Made by a program: the position numbers and the translations under genes. The notes under the pieces are model-generated. The model was given only the letters and a program-made list of their open reading frames with translations, made no database searches and had not been told where the DNA came from. Below are positions 60,979 through 64,000 of a stretch of DNA of 64,000 nt, piece after piece (positions within the stretch are counted from its first letter, which is position 1; each line of letters opens with the position of its first letter). The stretch comes from Pedobacter ginsenosidimutans. Its GTDB lineage: Bacteria > Bacteroidota > Bacteroidia > Sphingobacteriales > Sphingobacteriaceae. The DNA is taken from NCBI RefSeq assembly GCF_001442625.1, contig NZ_LMZQ01000005.1, forward strand, positions 186,001-250,000, written 5' to 3'.

Positions 60979-63258
60979 ATGGCTTTTGATATAGACATGA
61001 TTAAAAAGGTTTATGCAAACTTTGGCAGCCGCGTTGAGGCTGCGCGTAAAGTGGTTGGCAGACCTTTAACATTATCTGAAAAAATATTGTATACACACCT
61101 TTGGGATGGAGATCCTAAAACGGCGTTTAAACGTGGCTCTGACTACGTAGACTTTGCACCAGATCGCGTTGCGATGCAGGATGCAACAGCTCAAATGGCA
61201 TTATTGCAATTTATGCAGGCTGGTCGCCCACAAGTAGCTGTACCTTCTACAGTTCACTGCGATCACTTAATTACAGCTAAAGAAGGTGCTGCAATAGATT
61301 TACCGCATGCTAAAACCGAAAGTGCCGAAGTTTTTGATTTCTTATCTTCTGTATCGAACAAATACGGTATCGGTTTCTGGAAACCAGGTGCTGGTATTAT
61401 TCACCAGGTAGTTTTAGAGAATTATGCTTTCCCAGGTGGAATGATGATCGGAACCGACTCACACACCGTGAATGCGGGTGGTTTGGGTATGGTGGCTATT
61501 GGAGTTGGTGGTGCTGATGCCTGCGATGTAATGGCGGGTTTACCCTGGGAACTTAAATTCCCTAAGTTAATCGGCGTTAAGTTAACAGGAAAATTAAACG
61601 GCTGGACTGCTGCTAAAGATGTGATCCTTAAAGTTGCGGGTATCCTTACTGTAAAAGGTGGTACAGGAGCAATTGTAGAATATTTTGGTGATGGCGCCAC
61701 TTCAATGAGCTGTACGGGTAAAGGCACCATTTGTAACATGGGTGCCGAAATTGGTGCTACTACTTCTACTTTTGGTTATGATGAAAGTATGGAACGTTAT
61801 TTACGTGCTACGGGTAGAAATGAAGTTGCTGATGAAGCAAACAAAATTGCAGCATATTTAACGGGTGATGCTGAAGTTTATGCTGATCCGGAAAACTATT
61901 TCGACCAGGTTATTGAGATCGATTTAGATACTTTAGAGCCTTACCTAAATGGCCCTTTTACACCAGATTTAGCTACTCCGGTTTCGCAGATGAAAGTTGA
62001 GGCAGAGAAAAACGGCTGGCCTTTAAAAGTAGAATGGGGATTGATCGGTTCTTGTACCAACTCTTCTTACGAAGACTTATCAAGAGCAGCTTCTATCGCA
62101 AACCAGGCTATTGCAAAAGGTTTGGTAACCAAATCTGCTTTCGGTATCAATCCAGGATCTGAGCAGGTGCGTTATACTGCAGACCGTGATGGTTTCCTAA
62201 AAACTTTCGAAGATTTAGATGCAACAATTTTTACCAATGCCTGCGGACCATGTATTGGGATGTGGGACCGTACCGGGGCAGAAAAAGCAGAAAAAAATAC
62301 GATTGTACACTCGTTTAACAGAAACTTTGCTAAACGTGCAGATGGTAATCCTAATACTTTCGCTTTCGTGGCTTCACCAGAAATGGTTGCTGCAATTGCA
62401 ATTTCAGGTAATTTAGGCTTTAACCCGTTAACCGACACCTTAACAAACGATAAAGGCGAACAGGTTAAATTAGATCCACCTACAGGTTTTGAACTGCCAA
62501 CAAAAGGTTTCGCTGTAGAAGATGCAGGTTATCAGGCACCAGCAGCTGATGGTTCATCCGTTCAGGTTTTGGTTTCTCCAACTTCACACCGTTTACAATT
62601 GTTAGATCCATTTACCCCTTGGGAAGGTACCGACTTAAAAGGTTTAAAACTTTTAATCAAAGCCAAAGGTAAATGTACAACAGATCATATCTCAATGGCT
62701 GGTCCATGGTTAAAATTCCGTGGTCACTTAGATAACATTTCTAACAACATGCTCATTGGTGCAGTTAACTATTTTAACGACAAAACAGATAACGTTAAAA
62801 ATGAATTAACTGGTGAATACGGGCCCGTTCCTGCAACGCAACGCGATTATAAAGCTGCTGGCTTAGGATCTATTGTTGTTGGTGACGAAAACTATGGTGA
62901 AGGTTCATCACGTGAACACGCCGCTATGGAGCCTCGCCATTTAGGTGTTCGTGCTGTATTGGTAAAATCTTTTGCCCGTATCCACGAAACTAACCTCAAG
63001 AAACAAGGTATGTTGGGCTTAACCTTTGCAGATAAAGATGATTACGACAAAATCTTGGAAGACGATACCATCGATATCTTAGGCTTAACAGAATTTGCTC
63101 CAGATAAACCATTAACATTAGTATTACACCATGCCGATGGCACACAGGAGCAATTCCCGGTTAACCACAGTTATAACGATCAACAAATTGAGTGGTTTAA
63201 AGCTGGTGGTGCACTAAATATTATTCGCGCTGAAGCAGCGGCTAAGGCAGCACTTTAG
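60979..63258 (+). CDS. acnA: Aconitate hydratase, mitochondrial-type AcnA family
   Basis: A 759-residue enzyme. The cluster ligands are Cys359 (GSCTNSS), Cys422 and Cys425 (ACGPCIG), nearly the same numbering as animal mitochondrial aconitase. [13 protein letters not shown] and the C-terminal swivel [17 protein letters not shown] complete the family picture. The N-terminus ([21 protein letters not shown]) and length also match the mitochondrial type rather than E. coli AcnA. Its own A+T-rich upstream region holds a TAGTTTG string one base short of the -7 consensus. Confidence 0.95.
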   Translation: MAFDIDMIKKVYANFGSRVEAARKVVGRPLTLSEKILYTHLWDGDPKTAFKRGSDYVDFAPDRVAMQDATAQMALLQFMQAGRPQVAVPSTVHCDHLITAKEGAAIDLPHAKTESAEVFDFLSSVSNKYGIGFWKPGAGIIHQVVLENYAFPGGMMIGTDSHTVNAGGLGMVAIGVGGADACDVMAGLPWELKFPKLIGVKLTGKLNGWTAAKDVILKVAGILTVKGGTGAIVEYFGDGATSMSCTGKGTICNMGAEIGATTSTFGYDESMERYLRATGRNEVADEANKIAAYLTGDAEVYADPENYFDQVIEIDLDTLEPYLNGPFTPDLATPVSQMKVEAEKNGWPLKVEWGLIGSCTNSSYEDLSRAASIANQAIAKGLVTKSAFGINPGSEQVRYTADRDGFLKTFEDLDATIFTNACGPCIGMWDRTGAEKAEKNTIVHSFNRNFAKRADGNPNTFAFVASPEMVAAIAISGNLGFNPLTDTLTNDKGEQVKLDPPTGFELPTKGFAVEDAGYQAPAADGSSVQVLVSPTSHRLQLLDPFTPWEGTDLKGLKLLIKAKGKCTTDHISMAGPWLKFRGHLDNISNNMLIGAVNYFNDKTDNVKNELTGEYGPVPATQRDYKAAGLGSIVVGDENYGEGSSREHAAMEPRHLGVRAVLVKSFARIHETNLKKQGMLGLTFADKDDYDKILEDDTIDILGLTEFAPDKPLTLVLHHADGTQEQFPVNHSYNDQQIEWFKAGGALNIIRAEAAAKAAL

Positions 63259-63308
63259 TCATCCGAAGTCCAGAGTCGAAAGCCCGAAGTTTGGATGAAA
63301 ACAATATC

Positions 63309-63342
63309 AATCCCGTTCTGTTAAATCAGAGCGGGATTTTTT
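63309..63342 (+). terminator. Terminator of acnA
   Basis: AATCCCGTTCTG (63309-63320) and CAGAGCGGGATT (63327-63338) pair with one mismatch around a 6-base loop, followed by a T-run. Confidence 0.9.
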
Positions 63343-63403
63343 GTTCTTTTACCAGATACCGCTTAAAACGATGTCTATGTATCCATTTTATCATATTGAG
63401 CTT

Positions 63404-63490
63404 GTCGAAATGCCTTATAAAATCATTTTAAAGAGTCCTTCGACAGGCTCTCCACAGGAATCCTTTGGATAGGGTGACAAATCTATTATT
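63404..63490 (+). repeat. Dispersed repeat, family B, copy 3
   Basis: Contains GAGCTTGTCGAAATGCC, TCCTTCGACAGGCTC (63436-63450), TCCTTTGGATAGGGTGACAAA and an AATCTAT tail, the same order of modules as the copies at 10172-10270 and 57536-57645. Confidence 0.7.
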
Positions 63491-63711
63491 TAGGATTAAC
63501 CTCTTTATTCTTTTGGAAAGCAGTTGCAGTAGGTCTTAGGTTGGGGTTAGTCCCGCTAATGCTGCTGCTGGTTGAAAAAACCAGCATTCGCGTATATCGG
63601 GTTTAGATAGCATAGACAGTGATGCTTTTCACTCAAAAAAGTACTTTACCAATAGGAGCTGCTAGAACACATGAGGGAATACTCTGCCTTCCTTACAGGA
63701 AATGGACTTTA

Positions 63712-63805
63712 TAGCCCCAGGCGCAGTGGCATCCCTGAAGCGAAGCGTAAGGATACAGCGAAGCATGGGAACAAACCTTAATAGCTGCTACCGGCCCTGC
63801 GCTTC
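63712..63805 (-). repeat. G+C-rich dispersed repeat, copy 2 (inverted)
   Basis: The reverse complement matches 52279-52370 in the same order: GAAGCGCAGGGCC, GCAGCTATTAAGGTTTG, TTCGCTGTATCCTTACGC, CAGGGATGCCAC. The two copies are in opposite orientation about 11 kb apart. Confidence 0.75.
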
Positions 63806-64000
63806 AAATGAGATAATAAATAATTGCCATATTTTTTGGAAAGCATTCTTAGAATATTTTCCTGCAAACAGTTCATTTTAAATATGGTATAAAGCGATAT
63901 TTTGTTGTATAAATATGCATTGGGAAACATTTATAATCAATCATAAGTGAGGTTAAAAAGAAATGATCTCCGGTTTTCAATCGAATCTTAACATAGTGGT

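Larger units (their letters stand above)
63259..64000. other. 742-base intergenic region with repeats at the right edge
   Basis: After the acnA terminator come a family B repeat (63404-63490), a small hairpin TGCTGGTT/AACCAGCA (63566-63586) and the inverted G+C-rich repeat (63712-63805). 63806-64000 shows no gene I can support. Confidence 0.65.

Overview
The window looks like the chromosome of a Bacteroidetes bacterium of the family Sphingobacteriaceae, most like Pedobacter. The evidence is three SusC/SusD pairs, promoters of the Bacteroidetes type (TTG, 19-21 bases, TAnnTTTG), the gene order L28-L33-DUF4295-ftsY-rimO, A+T-rich DNA, and several families of dispersed intergenic repeats. I saw no rRNA, tRNA, CRISPR array, insertion sequence or prophage.

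Layout. 1-6251 (mostly minus strand) holds a partial YihY/BrkB membrane protein, a secreted alpha/beta hydrolase, a small GyrI-like/VOC/DoxX operon divergent from a GlxA-type AraC regulator, a membrane protein and rpiA. 6252-33389 (all minus) is a large glycan-utilisation region. It contains two SusCD pairs, two GH92 alpha-mannosidases, three secreted zinc-peptidase-like proteins, a DUF1080 protein coupled to a c-type cytochrome, a DUF4965/GtaA-like protein, a ROK sugar kinase and a LacI regulator. 33645-36098 carries lpxB, a small membrane protein and surE. 36321-45431 has an M16 peptidase, a GH130 phosphorylase, CsbD and a third SusCD pair. 45498-50925 carries acs and the conserved rpmB-rpmG-DUF4295-ftsY-rimO block. 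51140-57270 has small secreted proteins, gpsA, an efflux adaptor with a TolC, and a polysaccharide deacetylase. 58018-63258 holds acnB followed by acnA, two unrelated aconitases in tandem.

How the genes work together. The 6.7-33.4 kb region reads as a polysaccharide utilisation locus for mannose-rich glycans, probably on glycoproteins: SusCD uptake, GH92 exo-mannosidases, secreted peptidases and an intracellular ROK kinase. Six copies of the palindrome TAAAACGTTTTA lie in pairs in front of susC1, the DUF4965-GH92-ROK operon and susC2. A seventh copy with one mismatch precedes the downstream peptidase/GH92 genes. The LacI protein at 32385-33389 is the obvious candidate to bind them, so one repressor would control three or four transcription units.

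Most unusual signals. (1) A ~70-base element occurs three times in 2.4 kb (4306-4378, 6332-6400, 6617-6685). It holds a 7-codon ORF and a terminator-like hairpin with a compensatory base-pair change; I do not recognise it as a known RNA. (2) A 7-base tandem repeat lies inside the deacetylase coding sequence, where a change of one unit would shift the frame. (3) One of the BSP-type peptidases has a second, degenerate copy of its own N-terminal half.
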